From Mucilaginibacter sp. PPCGB 2223 (GTDB taxonomy: Bacteria > Bacteroidota > Bacteroidia > Sphingobacteriales > Sphingobacteriaceae): DNA of 64,000 nucleotides. Below, in pieces: positions 26,580 to 34,092 of the stretch (position 1 is the first letter of the stretch; each line of letters starts with the position of its first letter). The notes beneath the pieces are model-generated. The model worked only from the letters and a program-made list of their open reading frames with translations. It did no database searches and was not told where the DNA came from. The translations under genes were made by a program, and so were the position numbers. The stretch covers positions 62,001 through 126,000 of the forward strand of contig NZ_MDJS01000002.1 of the NCBI RefSeq assembly GCF_001705515.1. The letters are read 5' to 3'.

Positions 26580-28454
26580 ATGTTCAACCCCAAAAAACCA
26601 TTGCAGGCCACTTTTATCTGGCCTTGTTTTGCAGCCTTACTGGCTATCTGCATGGTAAATACGCCTTTTGCGATACATCCCCAACTGGTTGATAAAGGCC
26701 CGAGCTGGCTGGGGCTTGATGTGTCGTGGACGATGACCTTAAATTATGCGCTGGCAAAACATATGGTTTGGGGTAAGGATATTCTGTACACTTACGGACC
26801 GCTGGCTTTCTTTTCTACCAGGGTTGGTTTTGGTATTTCGAAATGGCTTTTCCTGTTGTTTGATGGCTTTATGGTCGTTAATTTTTATTTCGTTTTTAGC
26901 GATTTTATCAAAAATCAGGCAGATAAATTTCTGGCGGCGGCGATATTGATCTGCATCTTGCTCGTGGTTAACCCCTTTTTCGGGTCCGACCTGTCGTGGG
27001 TTGTATTTTTCTTCATCATTTACTGGATGAAAAAAACTTTTGATGATCAACGCCCGGTTTTCCTCGGCATCCTGATCGTGCTTGCTGTGCTGGCCTTTTA
27101 TATCAAAATGAACACCGGCCTCATCGGCATCGTACTCATGGGCGCACATTTTATCAATCTGCTCATCCATAAAAAAATAACCCGGGTAAAATTATTGTTC
27201 AACCTTTTGCTCTTCATAAGCCTTGTTATTTTATCGGCAATGCTGCTGCATGTTTCGGTATTTAGCTACATATCCGGCTCGTTCGAGATCATCAAAGGTT
27301 ATAACGATATCATGTACCTGGATGAAAGCCATTATCATATCGAATACAACCTTTACCTGTTGTTTTTTGCCATGTTGCTATGGTTCGGCTATCAATTGTG
27401 GCGGCAGTTACGGGAGAAGAAATTTAAACACATGCTGTATCCTGTTGCCTGCATCATCTTTATCTTTTTGTTGCAAAAGCAATCCATACTGCGTAACGAT
27501 GTGCAACATTTATACGAGTATTTTTCTATCGCGCCGCTTATATTGATAGTTGGTTTTGATGGGATAACTGTCAAAAAACCACAGTTAAAATATGCGCTGA
27601 TCATAATTGTATTCGCCCTCTTCTTTGTTGCCGAAACCCGGACCATCGACGTATCGGCTATTACCCGTGTAATCGGCCCGAAGGATTATGCAAAACAATT
27701 TGGCGAATATAATACGATCACCTGCTTCGACCAGGCCGGCAAGCGCTATATGCCACAGCCTGTGCTGGCCCAGATCGGCAAAAAAACAGTTGATGTCTTC
27801 CCATGGGATGGGGAATATGCCATGGAGAATAAGCTCAATTATAGCCCCAGGCCGGTCTTTCAATCTTTTTCGGTTTACACCGCCACTCTGGAGGGAAAGA
27901 ACTACGAGCATTATACAAAACAGGCCCCGGAGTTTCTGATATACGATTACGACGCGATTGATAACCGTTACCCATTTAACGACGAAAGCCTGGTCAATCT
28001 TTTTATCCTGAAAAATTATACCCTGGTTGATACATTCACATCGAACGAAAGGCCCCGGTTGGTTTTACAACGGCGTACTCCTGCCATCCCTTTAAGTTTC
28101 ACTACCGTTAAAAAACAAACATTCCCCATCAAAGATGCTATCAATACCGATGGCTTTAACTTCATCAAACTGGATATTAGCTATACCCTTACCGGCAGCT
28201 TAAAAGCGCTGCTCCACAGGCCGCCGCATTTGCAGATAAGTTATATGCGCGGCGACGGTAAATGGTTTGCCTATAAAACATCGGTGGAGTTGCTCAAGTC
28301 AGGCCTGTATGTTGGTAATATGATCACCAACGATGCCGAATATACTGATCTGATAACCGGGAAACATCCGGCTGCTATCAGGAAAATAAGCCTTCAGTAT
28401 GATGGCCGTTATTTTAAGGAGGATGGAACTTTGGAAGCTTTCATAGTAAAGTAG
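26580..28454 (+). CDS. Polytopic inner-membrane protein, GT-C glycosyltransferase-like layout
   Basis: 624 residues. About ten hydrophobic helices fill residues 12-375, with the first long external loop containing DVSWTMTLNYALAKH and YTYGPLAFF. The last 250 residues are soluble and beta-rich. An acidic first loop, many helices and a C-terminal extracytoplasmic domain is the layout of GT-C transferases that use lipid-linked sugars, but I find no family signature, so the function stays open. It converges on a GT2 gene of the polyprenyl-phosphate type, ending 1 base before that stop. If both act together, the GT2 enzyme would make the lipid-linked donor. Confidence 0.55.
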   Translation: MFNPKKPLQATFIWPCFAALLAICMVNTPFAIHPQLVDKGPSWLGLDVSWTMTLNYALAKHMVWGKDILYTYGPLAFFSTRVGFGISKWLFLLFDGFMVVNFYFVFSDFIKNQADKFLAAAILICILLVVNPFFGSDLSWVVFFFIIYWMKKTFDDQRPVFLGILIVLAVLAFYIKMNTGLIGIVLMGAHFINLLIHKKITRVKLLFNLLLFISLVILSAMLLHVSVFSYISGSFEIIKGYNDIMYLDESHYHIEYNLYLLFFAMLLWFGYQLWRQLREKKFKHMLYPVACIIFIFLLQKQSILRNDVQHLYEYFSIAPLILIVGFDGITVKKPQLKYALIIIVFALFFVAETRTIDVSAITRVIGPKDYAKQFGEYNTITCFDQAGKRYMPQPVLAQIGKKTVDVFPWDGEYAMENKLNYSPRPVFQSFSVYTATLEGKNYEHYTKQAPEFLIYDYDAIDNRYPFNDESLVNLFILKNYTLVDTFTSNERPRLVLQRRTPAIPLSFTTVKKQTFPIKDAINTDGFNFIKLDISYTLTGSLKALLHRPPHLQISYMRGDGKWFAYKTSVELLKSGLYVGNMITNDAEYTDLITGKHPAAIRKISLQYDGRYFKEDGTLEAFIVK

Positions 28455-28455
28455 C

Positions 28456-29196
28456 TTACCATTTCTTTTTAAAATCGCCTTTGGTGAAGAACTTTTCAAT
28501 CAGTACATATAACAAAATAAAAAGGTAGCGGCTACCCATTTCGCGGATGTCGAGGTTGGATTTGGTGGCTTCGCGGTTGCGCCACGAATTTGGTAGTATC
28601 TTATATGAATAGCCACGCACTATTGCCTTTAGCGGCAGCTCGATGGTTAAGTTAAAATGCGGGGCTAAAAAAGGCTTTACGCCCTCAATTGCACTTCTTT
28701 TGTACAATTTAAAAGCATTGGTGGTATCGTTATACCGTATGCCCAGGCATACTCTGATGATCATATTAGCGGTGCGGTTGATCCATAATTTAATACGCGG
28801 GTAATCATAGATCTTCCCTCCTTTTATAAAGCGTGAACCAAATACGCAATCCACATTTTCGGCAATCATGGTTCGGTAAAAGTGGATCAGGTCGGCCGGG
28901 TCGTCAGACAGGTCGGCCATCATCACCGCCACGCAATCGCCGGTAAAGCGCTCAAGGCCATACCTTACCGCATAGCCAAAACCATGCGGGCCGGGATTTG
29001 TATAATAAGTAAGGGTATTGATCTGCTGCGAAAGTTTGGCCAGGATGTTTTCGGTATCGTCTTTCGAGTTATCATTAATAACAACCAGTTCATGGTCGAT
29101 ATTTTCGGCGAGGAGTGCCTTATGTACAACCGTCAGGGTTTCGCCAATGAGGCTTTCCTCGTTGTGTGCGGGGATAACAACACTGAGTTTAAGCAT
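28456..29196 (-). CDS. Glycosyltransferase family 2 (polyprenyl-phosphate sugar transferase-like)
   Basis: GT-A fold enzyme, 246 residues from the ATG at 29196 (MLKLSVVIPAHNEE). A TTG/ATG extension to 29220 would break the usual start. Donor-site features: SVVIPAHNEES, NDNSKDDT and the metal-binding MMADLSDDPADL. GSRFIKGGKIYDYPRIKLW and the later FKLYKRSAI motif are typical of dolichyl/undecaprenyl-phosphate mannose or glucose synthases. No C-terminal membrane helices, so it is a soluble or peripheral enzyme on the cytoplasmic face. Convergent with the polytopic protein, 1 base apart. Confidence 0.85.
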   Translation of the reverse strand: MLKLSVVIPAHNEESLIGETLTVVHKALLAENIDHELVVINDNSKDDTENILAKLSQQINTLTYYTNPGPHGFGYAVRYGLERFTGDCVAVMMADLSDDPADLIHFYRTMIAENVDCVFGSRFIKGGKIYDYPRIKLWINRTANMIIRVCLGIRYNDTTNAFKLYKRSAIEGVKPFLAPHFNLTIELPLKAIVRGYSYKILPNSWRNREATKSNLDIREMGSRYLFILLYVLIEKFFTKGDFKKKW

Positions 29197-29349
29197 AGCG
29201 CTCCCCCATCCACAAAACACACCGGAAGCCTTCCAATAAAATACAGGTACTAAACAGGTTCAACATCAATAACCATACGGTTGCCAGATGGTAGTGGTTG
29301 CCCGTAAATGCAGCAAAAATCACATGCCCGAGAATATTGTATTTATGTT

Positions 29350-29378
29350 TTTGAAATAGCAAAATTCCGCTATATTTG
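29350..29378 (+). promoter_or_regulatory. Promoter of tRNA-Glu (-33 TTTG, -7 TATATTTG)
   Basis: TTTG at 29350-29353 and TATATTTG at 29371-29378 with 17 bases between, a full match to the Bacteroidota/Flavobacterium primary promoter. Transcription would start near 29385, about 45 bases before the tRNA. The clearest promoter in the window. Confidence 0.75.
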
Positions 29379-29428
29379 CACCCGGTTTAAGCGAAATGCC
29401 AGTTTGGTTTGCTTAAACTTAAAATAAT

Positions 29429-29500
29429 GGCCCGTTCGTCTAGGGGTTAGGACGCAAGATTTTCATTCTTGAAACAGGGGTTCGATTCCCCTACGGGCTA
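29429..29500 (+). tRNA. tRNA-Glu (anticodon TTC)
   Basis: 72 bases. Acceptor GGCCCGT (29429-29435) pairs with ACGGGCT (29493-29499, one G-U), discriminator A at 29500. The anticodon stem CAAGA/TCTTG encloses the loop TTTTCAT with anticodon TTC (Glu). The T arm has GGTTCGATTCC. CCA is not encoded (followed by CTTGG). Single copy here; its 3' end is echoed imperfectly 123 bases downstream. Confidence 0.97.
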
Positions 29501-29646
29501 CTTGGTCACTAAAGACCATAAAAAGGAATAGGGTAGCGTCATTCGTGGCACTACAGATTCAAAAGAACTGAAAACCGCTCCGAGAGCGTGCTTTCAAATT
29601 AGGTTAGATTCCCTGAGGGACCATCAAAAGCATTGTCAAAGCTTTG

Positions 29647-29681
29647 AAAAGCCTGCAAATCCTTGATTTGTGGGCTTTTTT
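29647..29681 (+). terminator. Intrinsic terminator downstream of tRNA-Glu
   Basis: AAAAGCCTGCAAATC (29647-29661), loop CTT, GATTTGTGGGCTTTT, then T. All 15 pairs form on the plus-strand RNA when two G-U pairs are allowed, and the T run follows. It ends the tRNA transcript about 150 bases past the mature 3' end. Confidence 0.85.
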
Positions 29682-29787
29682 AATTCATCCCAATAGTCAA
29701 AGTTTTAAAAAACAATCAAAGTTTTAGTCGCGTCATTCGTGCGTCCTAAAGTTTTCAAAAAACACGCAATCGTCTAAAGTACAGTGA

Positions 29788-29824
29788 TAAAAGCAAAACC
29801 CCAATTCTATATAAAGAATCAGGG
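29788..29824 (-). terminator. Intrinsic terminator of the propeller gene
   Basis: On the minus strand CCCTGATTCT, a 6-base loop, AGAATTGGGG, then TTTTGCTTTT. The two non-Watson-Crick positions are G-U only in minus-strand RNA and mismatches in plus-strand RNA, which fixes the direction. It lies about 70 bases after the stop of the propeller gene. Confidence 0.8.
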
Positions 29825-29893
29825 TCTTACTTTGGGTGACCGCCGGGCTATAAAACAAACGCACAAAAATGCCTTTGTGCAAGTTTAAGAACT

Positions 29894-30667
29894 TTAGCGG
29901 CTGGCAAGACTAACAAAGCCAAGACCCATGGTTGGCGCTATTTGTGTTAGCGTTTGGTCGAAGGTTTGGTATGTCCAAATTCCATCATTGCCATATGTAG
30001 TTAAATAGATGGTTTTATCCAACATAATTAAGCCCAAAAAGCCGTAGCCCTTTGTTCCCGGAAGTTGGAGGGGCCTGCTAAGGCTTTCTATTCTGTATGT
30101 CCAAATGCCATCACTGCCTTGTGTGGTTAAATAAAGCGTTCCGTTAACGGCTATTATTCCGTTAAAACCGAACCCTTCAGTCGGCACCAGTTGCCTTGCT
30201 TTGTCAGCACTGCCAAGCACATATTTCCATATACCACCACTATCGCGCGCGGTCATATACAGTGTGTGGCCTTGAGCTACTATTCCGTTAAAGCCCAGCC
30301 CTTCCGTTCCTTCAATTTGCTCCGGTTTTTCATAGTCGTCAATTTGGTATTTCCATATACCGCCTTTGCCTTGCCCGGTCAGGTAAAGTGTGTTCTCAAT
30401 AGCTGTTAAGGCGTCAAAACCAAAGCCGGCAGTATGTTCTAATTGAACGGGCAAGCCTGTGCTACCAATTTCATATTTCCATATACCGTCGGTGCTGCCA
30501 TTGGTAGTTAGATAAAGGGTGTTGCCAATTAATATTTCAGCCTTAAAACCGTATGGCGCTGTTGCCGCTAATTGTACGGGTTTATCAGGGGTATCGATCT
30601 TGTAGGTCCAGATACCGGCAGTGCCTTTTGCAGTCAGATAAAGGCTTTTGTTTTTTTCAGTGCTCAT
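29894..30667 (-). CDS. Cytosolic protein of six GIW-motif repeats (predicted beta-propeller)
   Basis: 257 residues from the ATG 30667 (MSTEKNK); upstream in-frame codons to 30742 are not needed. Six tandem units of about 42 residues, each built as LYLT-x(3-5)-GIW-x-Y, a Pro-x-Gln-Leu step and a GFGF-like turn, cover the whole protein. The unit length and number predict a six-bladed propeller in which each blade carries the same tryptophan, as in lectin-type propellers. No signal peptide, lipobox or membrane helix, which is unusual for a propeller in this phylum. It converges on tRNA-Glu, has its own terminator, and no neighbour suggests a pathway. Ligand and function unknown; a carbohydrate-binding lectin is one possibility. 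Confidence 0.8.
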   Translation of the reverse strand: MSTEKNKSLYLTAKGTAGIWTYKIDTPDKPVQLAATAPYGFKAEILIGNTLYLTTNGSTDGIWKYEIGSTGLPVQLEHTAGFGFDALTAIENTLYLTGQGKGGIWKYQIDDYEKPEQIEGTEGLGFNGIVAQGHTLYMTARDSGGIWKYVLGSADKARQLVPTEGFGFNGIIAVNGTLYLTTQGSDGIWTYRIESLSRPLQLPGTKGYGFLGLIMLDKTIYLTTYGNDGIWTYQTFDQTLTQIAPTMGLGFVSLASR

Positions 30668-31128
30668 GATTTTTACAGATTTTAGGTTTTTACTTTTTGT
30701 TGTTAATTTAATTAGCAGCCTGTGCGCCATTAATGCCGCCACATACCATTTCGACTTGAAATTTTATAAGTCGCCTATATCCCGCGACAGGCGGTCAAAT
30801 GGGTTTTGGTATATGTTGGGTTTAAGAGCCTTCTGTTTACTGCTTGTTTATCATTATAATTTTTAAGTTGTTTTTAACCGGTGGTGCATGCTTATCAACA
30901 GGAGCTAAGGTAGGCGGCCTCTAAATCCTGGAGAAGGCTATAAACAGGGTATTGAACACTGGTTTTATCCTATGTTTTTAAAGGAGGAAAAAGGTGGTGT
31001 AAAGAGGTTTTTAGCCAGGCAAAAAAGAGATTTTGACCCTTGGGTATGAAAGTTGAATTTTATTGCTTTGTTATGAATTTATTATTACTATTTTTTCACT
31101 TATTATTTAAACTAAACCCAACAAAACA
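30668..31128. other. Intergenic stretch between the propeller gene and the two-component operon
   Basis: 461 bases, AT-rich toward the right end. A purine-rich patch around 30980 resembles a ribosome binding site but no reading frame follows it. No hairpin or exact TAnnTTTG box stands out. It must contain the divergent promoters of both flanking units. Confidence 0.4.
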
Positions 31129-31668
31129 ATGAAAACATTGATCGCTATTTTATCTGCAGCACTACTATTAAACGCGTGCAAGTCCTCGGTAAACAACACC
31201 ACCCAGGTTGCGGCCGATACTGCACTGAACGACACCATTATTAGCGTTAATGTCGCAAAACGACTGATTAATAATTTTGGCCCGCGTTCGTTAAAAAAAG
31301 ATAAAAACTGGGCCGATACCCGGAGTGTATGGTTCCCGATAGGTAGATTAAAAAAACTTATTGATACCATAGAAAAGGACGGTGGCGATGGTATACGTTT
31401 TTATTTTGCTGCTTATGATAAGACAAAAATGAACGACATACATATTGACAGTACTTACTGGGATCATGCTACGCTGGTTATGGTTTCAACAACCAAGCTG
31501 AGGACAACGAACGGAGGCCCTAAAGTGCATTTGGACAATACAGAGCCGGCAAAGAAGGGCCATGTATTTACCTTTAAGGCATCTCCGGAAAACCAGGGCG
31601 AGATGTGCCCGCCGCCATCAAATTGCGACGTCGTTGGAGCCACGTTAGTTGATAGCAATATTAAATAA
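31129..31668 (+). CDS. Small lipoprotein of unknown function, first gene of the two-component operon
   Basis: 179 residues. Signal peptide II with the lipobox LLLNACKSS (Cys 17). The mature part is mixed alpha/beta; a central stretch (FGPRSLKKDKNWADTRSVWFPIGRLKKLID) and a C-terminal CPPPSNCD pair of cysteines are its landmarks. I do not recognise the family. The gene ends 2 bases before a six-helix membrane protein that overlaps a histidine kinase, so the four genes to 33739 are surely one transcript. An extracytoplasmic ligand-binding or stress-sensing role for the kinase is plausible but inferred from position only. Confidence 0.75.
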   Translation: MKTLIAILSAALLLNACKSSVNNTTQVAADTALNDTIISVNVAKRLINNFGPRSLKKDKNWADTRSVWFPIGRLKKLIDTIEKDGGDGIRFYFAAYDKTKMNDIHIDSTYWDHATLVMVSTTKLRTTNGGPKVHLDNTEPAKKGHVFTFKASPENQGEMCPPPSNCDVVGATLVDSNIK

Positions 31669-31670
31669 AC

Positions 31671-32333
31671 ATGCAGGCGTACATTACCATAAACACCACG
31701 GCAGAGTTTTTTTGCCTAATGGTAAGTTTGTTTTGCTTATATAAAGATAAGGCCCCCGTATGGCGGGCCTTTATCTTATTTTTGCTTATAACCTGCATGG
31801 TAGAAGGTATAGGTATTTATGTACACCATACATTACGGCAACCAAACTTTGCAGTTTATAATGTTTTTTTACCGGTTGAATGCTTTGTTCAAAATTGCTT
31901 TTTTTACTATTTGTACAAGCCTTATCATAGCCATAAAAAACTGCTTGTTGCATGGCTCAGCCTATTCGCGGTTTTCTATTTTTCAGAATTAATAATTCTC
32001 CATTTTAAGGCATTTACTTCAGTAACCTCAACACTGTTGTCGGTACAATTAATTTTGGCGTCGGTTTACTATTACTATCTATTACTAAAAGAAGAAAAAT
32101 ACAGGCGATTATCCGCTTACGCACCATTTTGGTGGGTAAACGGCACTATTTGTTTTTATTTTGGCGGCGTAGCCACTAATGTTTTTTTTAGCTACCTGGT
32201 GCAGTATCCCGGGGTTTTCACGCATTCGGCCAGGTACATTGTTTTTAATATTTTAAATGTTATCTTATATTCAAGCTGGGCTTATTCATTTATATGCAGA
32301 TACAGGCAAAAGACCTCACGTTCCTCGTTCTAA
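31671..32333 (+). CDS. Six-helix inner-membrane protein, probable partner of the adjacent histidine kinase
   Basis: 220 residues with hydrophobic helices at about 7-24, 30-52, 60-80, 90-112, 118-138 and 150-200 (the last region long enough for two), so six or seven helices. Aromatic-rich with few charged residues. No known domain. It overlaps the kinase gene by 40 bases and follows the lipoprotein by 2, so expression is tightly coupled. The kinase has one membrane helix and no sensory domain of its own, which makes this protein the natural candidate for the membrane sensor. Base composition is lower in G+C than in the neighbours. Confidence 0.7.
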   Translation: MQAYITINTTAEFFCLMVSLFCLYKDKAPVWRAFILFLLITCMVEGIGIYVHHTLRQPNFAVYNVFLPVECFVQNCFFYYLYKPYHSHKKLLVAWLSLFAVFYFSELIILHFKAFTSVTSTLLSVQLILASVYYYYLLLKEEKYRRLSAYAPFWWVNGTICFYFGGVATNVFFSYLVQYPGVFTHSARYIVFNILNVILYSSWAYSFICRYRQKTSRSSF

Positions 32334-33079
32334 TATCTTGTGTAATTTTTTTAATTGCCCCTGTAGCTATTATCATTTACGTAATTTTATACAACCACCG
32401 GAAAAAGAAACATAAAGAAGAGAAAGAATGGTTGAAAACCACTTTCGAAAATGAGCTTTTAAAAAGCCAGATGGAAGTTCGGGAACAAACTATGCAAACA
32501 ATTGCCGGTAACCTGCACGACAATATTGGCCAGCTGCTTAGCTTAACAATTGTTACGCTAAGTACCATTAATCCCAACGATCCATCGCGGGTTGCAAAAA
32601 AAGTTGAATCGGCTACACAACTGGCAAAACGGGCAACAAATGAACTGCGGCAGCTATCCAGGTTAATTCACGGGCAGGAACTAATTAGCTTGGGCCTTGC
32701 CGAAGCCATCAAGTTCGAACTCGACTATTTAAGGGCGGCAATGCTGCATGAAATAACCTTCGACAGTAATTATGTGCCGAAGGGGGAACGGTCAGATAAG
32801 GAGATCATACTTTTTCGCACGTTTCAGGAAGTACTAAACAACATTATACGCCATGCCGAAGCTACCGCAATTAATGTTGCTATAAAGCAGGAGGAGCCGT
32901 ATTTGACACTGTTAATAAAAGACAACGGGAATGGGTTTGTTGAAGAAGAGGTGCTAAAAGAAAAAAAAGGGATGGGGCTGTTTAATATCCAAAAAAGAGC
33001 GGCCTTAATTTCTGGAGATGTCAGTATTATTACCGTACCCGGATCGGGCACTGAAGTAAAAATTCGTATACCGTATTAA
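32294..33079 (+). CDS. Sensor histidine kinase, HisKA_3 type (NarX/DesK-like), without a sensory domain
   Basis: 261 residues. One membrane helix at about 10-32 (LVLISCVIFLIAPVAIIIYVIL), then a charged coiled linker. The dimerisation/phosphotransfer segment has H75 in IAGNLHDNIGQLLSLT. The ATPase domain (about 150-261) shows FQEVLNNIIRHAEA (N box), DNGNGF (G1) and KGMGLFNIQKRA (G2). No periplasmic, PAS, GAF or 7TM input domain fits before the helix, so input must come from a partner, most simply the membrane protein encoded 40 bases overlapping upstream. The response regulator gene starts 6 bases downstream, so signalling runs kinase to LuxR-type regulator. Confidence 0.92.
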   Translation: MQIQAKDLTFLVLISCVIFLIAPVAIIIYVILYNHRKKKHKEEKEWLKTTFENELLKSQMEVREQTMQTIAGNLHDNIGQLLSLTIVTLSTINPNDPSRVAKKVESATQLAKRATNELRQLSRLIHGQELISLGLAEAIKFELDYLRAAMLHEITFDSNYVPKGERSDKEIILFRTFQEVLNNIIRHAEATAINVAIKQEEPYLTLLIKDNGNGFVEEEVLKEKKGMGLFNIQKRAALISGDVSIITVPGSGTEVKIRIPY

Positions 33080-33085
33080 TAAAGC

Positions 33086-33739
33086 ATGGAAAATAAAATA
33101 ATACCGATTGCTATTGTTGATGATCATACCCTTTTTAGGCAGGGAATAGCCAGCTTGCTATCAGAAAATGAAGAAATAACAATTGTATTTGACGTAGCCA
33201 ACGGATCACAGCTGAAAGAAAAAATAGCAAAACAAGCTTTACCGGAGGTTGTGTTGATGGATATTACTATGCCCCTGGTAAATGGCTTTGAGGCAACGCT
33301 GTGGCTAAAGCAAAATTACCCATCGGTAAAGGTGTTGGCCTTAAGTACATTTGAGGAAGACGAGCCAATTATAAAAATGTTAAAGAACGGTGCGGGCGGT
33401 TATATACTTAAAGAATCGAACGCTTCCGACCTCTTCTACGCGATCAAAACCATTGCCGAGCACGGCTTCTTTTTGAACCGCCTTGTTTCGGGCAAGTTGC
33501 TACGCTCTATTCAGGATAATACCCTTACAACCGGGCCTGTTAATGAATTAACAGCGAACGAGATTAGATTTCTGGAACTCTGCTGCTCTGAGCTTACCTA
33601 TAAAGAAATAGCAGAAAAAATGTGCCTGAGCCCGCATACCATTGATAATTACAGGGACGCCTTGTTTAACCGCTTCGAGATTAAATCGAGAACTGGGCTG
33701 GTATTGTTCGCCTTGAAAAATAATATAGCAAAATTCTAA
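33086..33739 (+). CDS. LuxR/NarL-family response regulator
   Basis: 217 residues. Receiver domain 1-120 with the acidic pair D12/D13, phosphoacceptor D59 (VVLMDITMP), the Thr/Ser switch in LALSTF and Lys in YILKES. LuxR-type helix-turn-helix at about 150-210 (LTANEIRFLELCCSELTYKE, then MCLSPHTIDNYRDALFNRF). Cognate to the kinase encoded 6 bases upstream. Targets unknown; autoregulation of the four-gene operon is the obvious first guess. Confidence 0.93.
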   Translation: MENKIIPIAIVDDHTLFRQGIASLLSENEEITIVFDVANGSQLKEKIAKQALPEVVLMDITMPLVNGFEATLWLKQNYPSVKVLALSTFEEDEPIIKMLKNGAGGYILKESNASDLFYAIKTIAEHGFFLNRLVSGKLLRSIQDNTLTTGPVNELTANEIRFLELCCSELTYKEIAEKMCLSPHTIDNYRDALFNRFEIKSRTGLVLFALKNNIAKF

Positions 33740-33750
33740 CTACCCCGCCC

Positions 33751-33791
33751 TGGCTGGCTTTGCTACAAGCAGGCCAAAACAGTTTTTTTTA
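33751..33791 (+). terminator. Probable terminator after the response regulator
   Basis: TGGCTGGCTT and AAGCAGGCCA pair with a 2-base internal mismatch around a 6-base loop; AAAACAG and eight Ts follow. It closes the two-component operon. The remaining 300 bases up to the GH28 gene hold a GC-rich patch near 33850 and nothing else that I can name. Confidence 0.55.
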
Positions 33792-34092
33792 ATATCATAA
33801 AGCACTTTTATGCATTAACCCGTGCCTGCCGCGTTTGGCCAGCGGGTCTACACGACCGCGGGCCCCCCTTAGTACCTAACACACCATGGCGATGTTTTTT
33901 TAATATTAGCCTTTACAAAGCGTTCATCAATATTCGAAAAACCGTCTGTGGGCACAAAACATCCTTAAACTAAGCCGGCGAGCATTACCGGTCGATGATC
34001 AACTAATCCTCTGCCCATGATACCACAGGACGGTTGTTTTCCTAATCATCCGTAAGTTCGCAAAAACCAGTTTTAACCGTTATTGATCATTT

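Larger units (their letters stand above)
29501..29893. repeat. Repeat-bearing stretch after tRNA-Glu
   Basis: No gene. It holds (a) the direct repeat GCGTCATTCGTG at 29536-29547 and 29730-29741; (b) a degenerate echo of the tRNA 3' end at 29602-29624 (GGTTAGATTCCCTGAGGGAC against GGTTCGATTCCCCTACGGGC); (c) TGGTC-6-GACCA near 29503-29518; (d) CAAAGTTTT at 29698 and 29717, with a third AAAGTTTT at 29748. Such leftovers are what integration at a tRNA 3' end leaves behind, but no integrase gene is present. Two terminators lie inside and are listed separately. Confidence 0.5.

Noticed and set aside
29501..29646. A second complete tRNA after tRNA-Glu
   Set aside because: The T-arm stem has two mismatches, and no acceptor or D arm can be built; only a variable-arm-like hairpin and a tRNA-3'-like tail remain.
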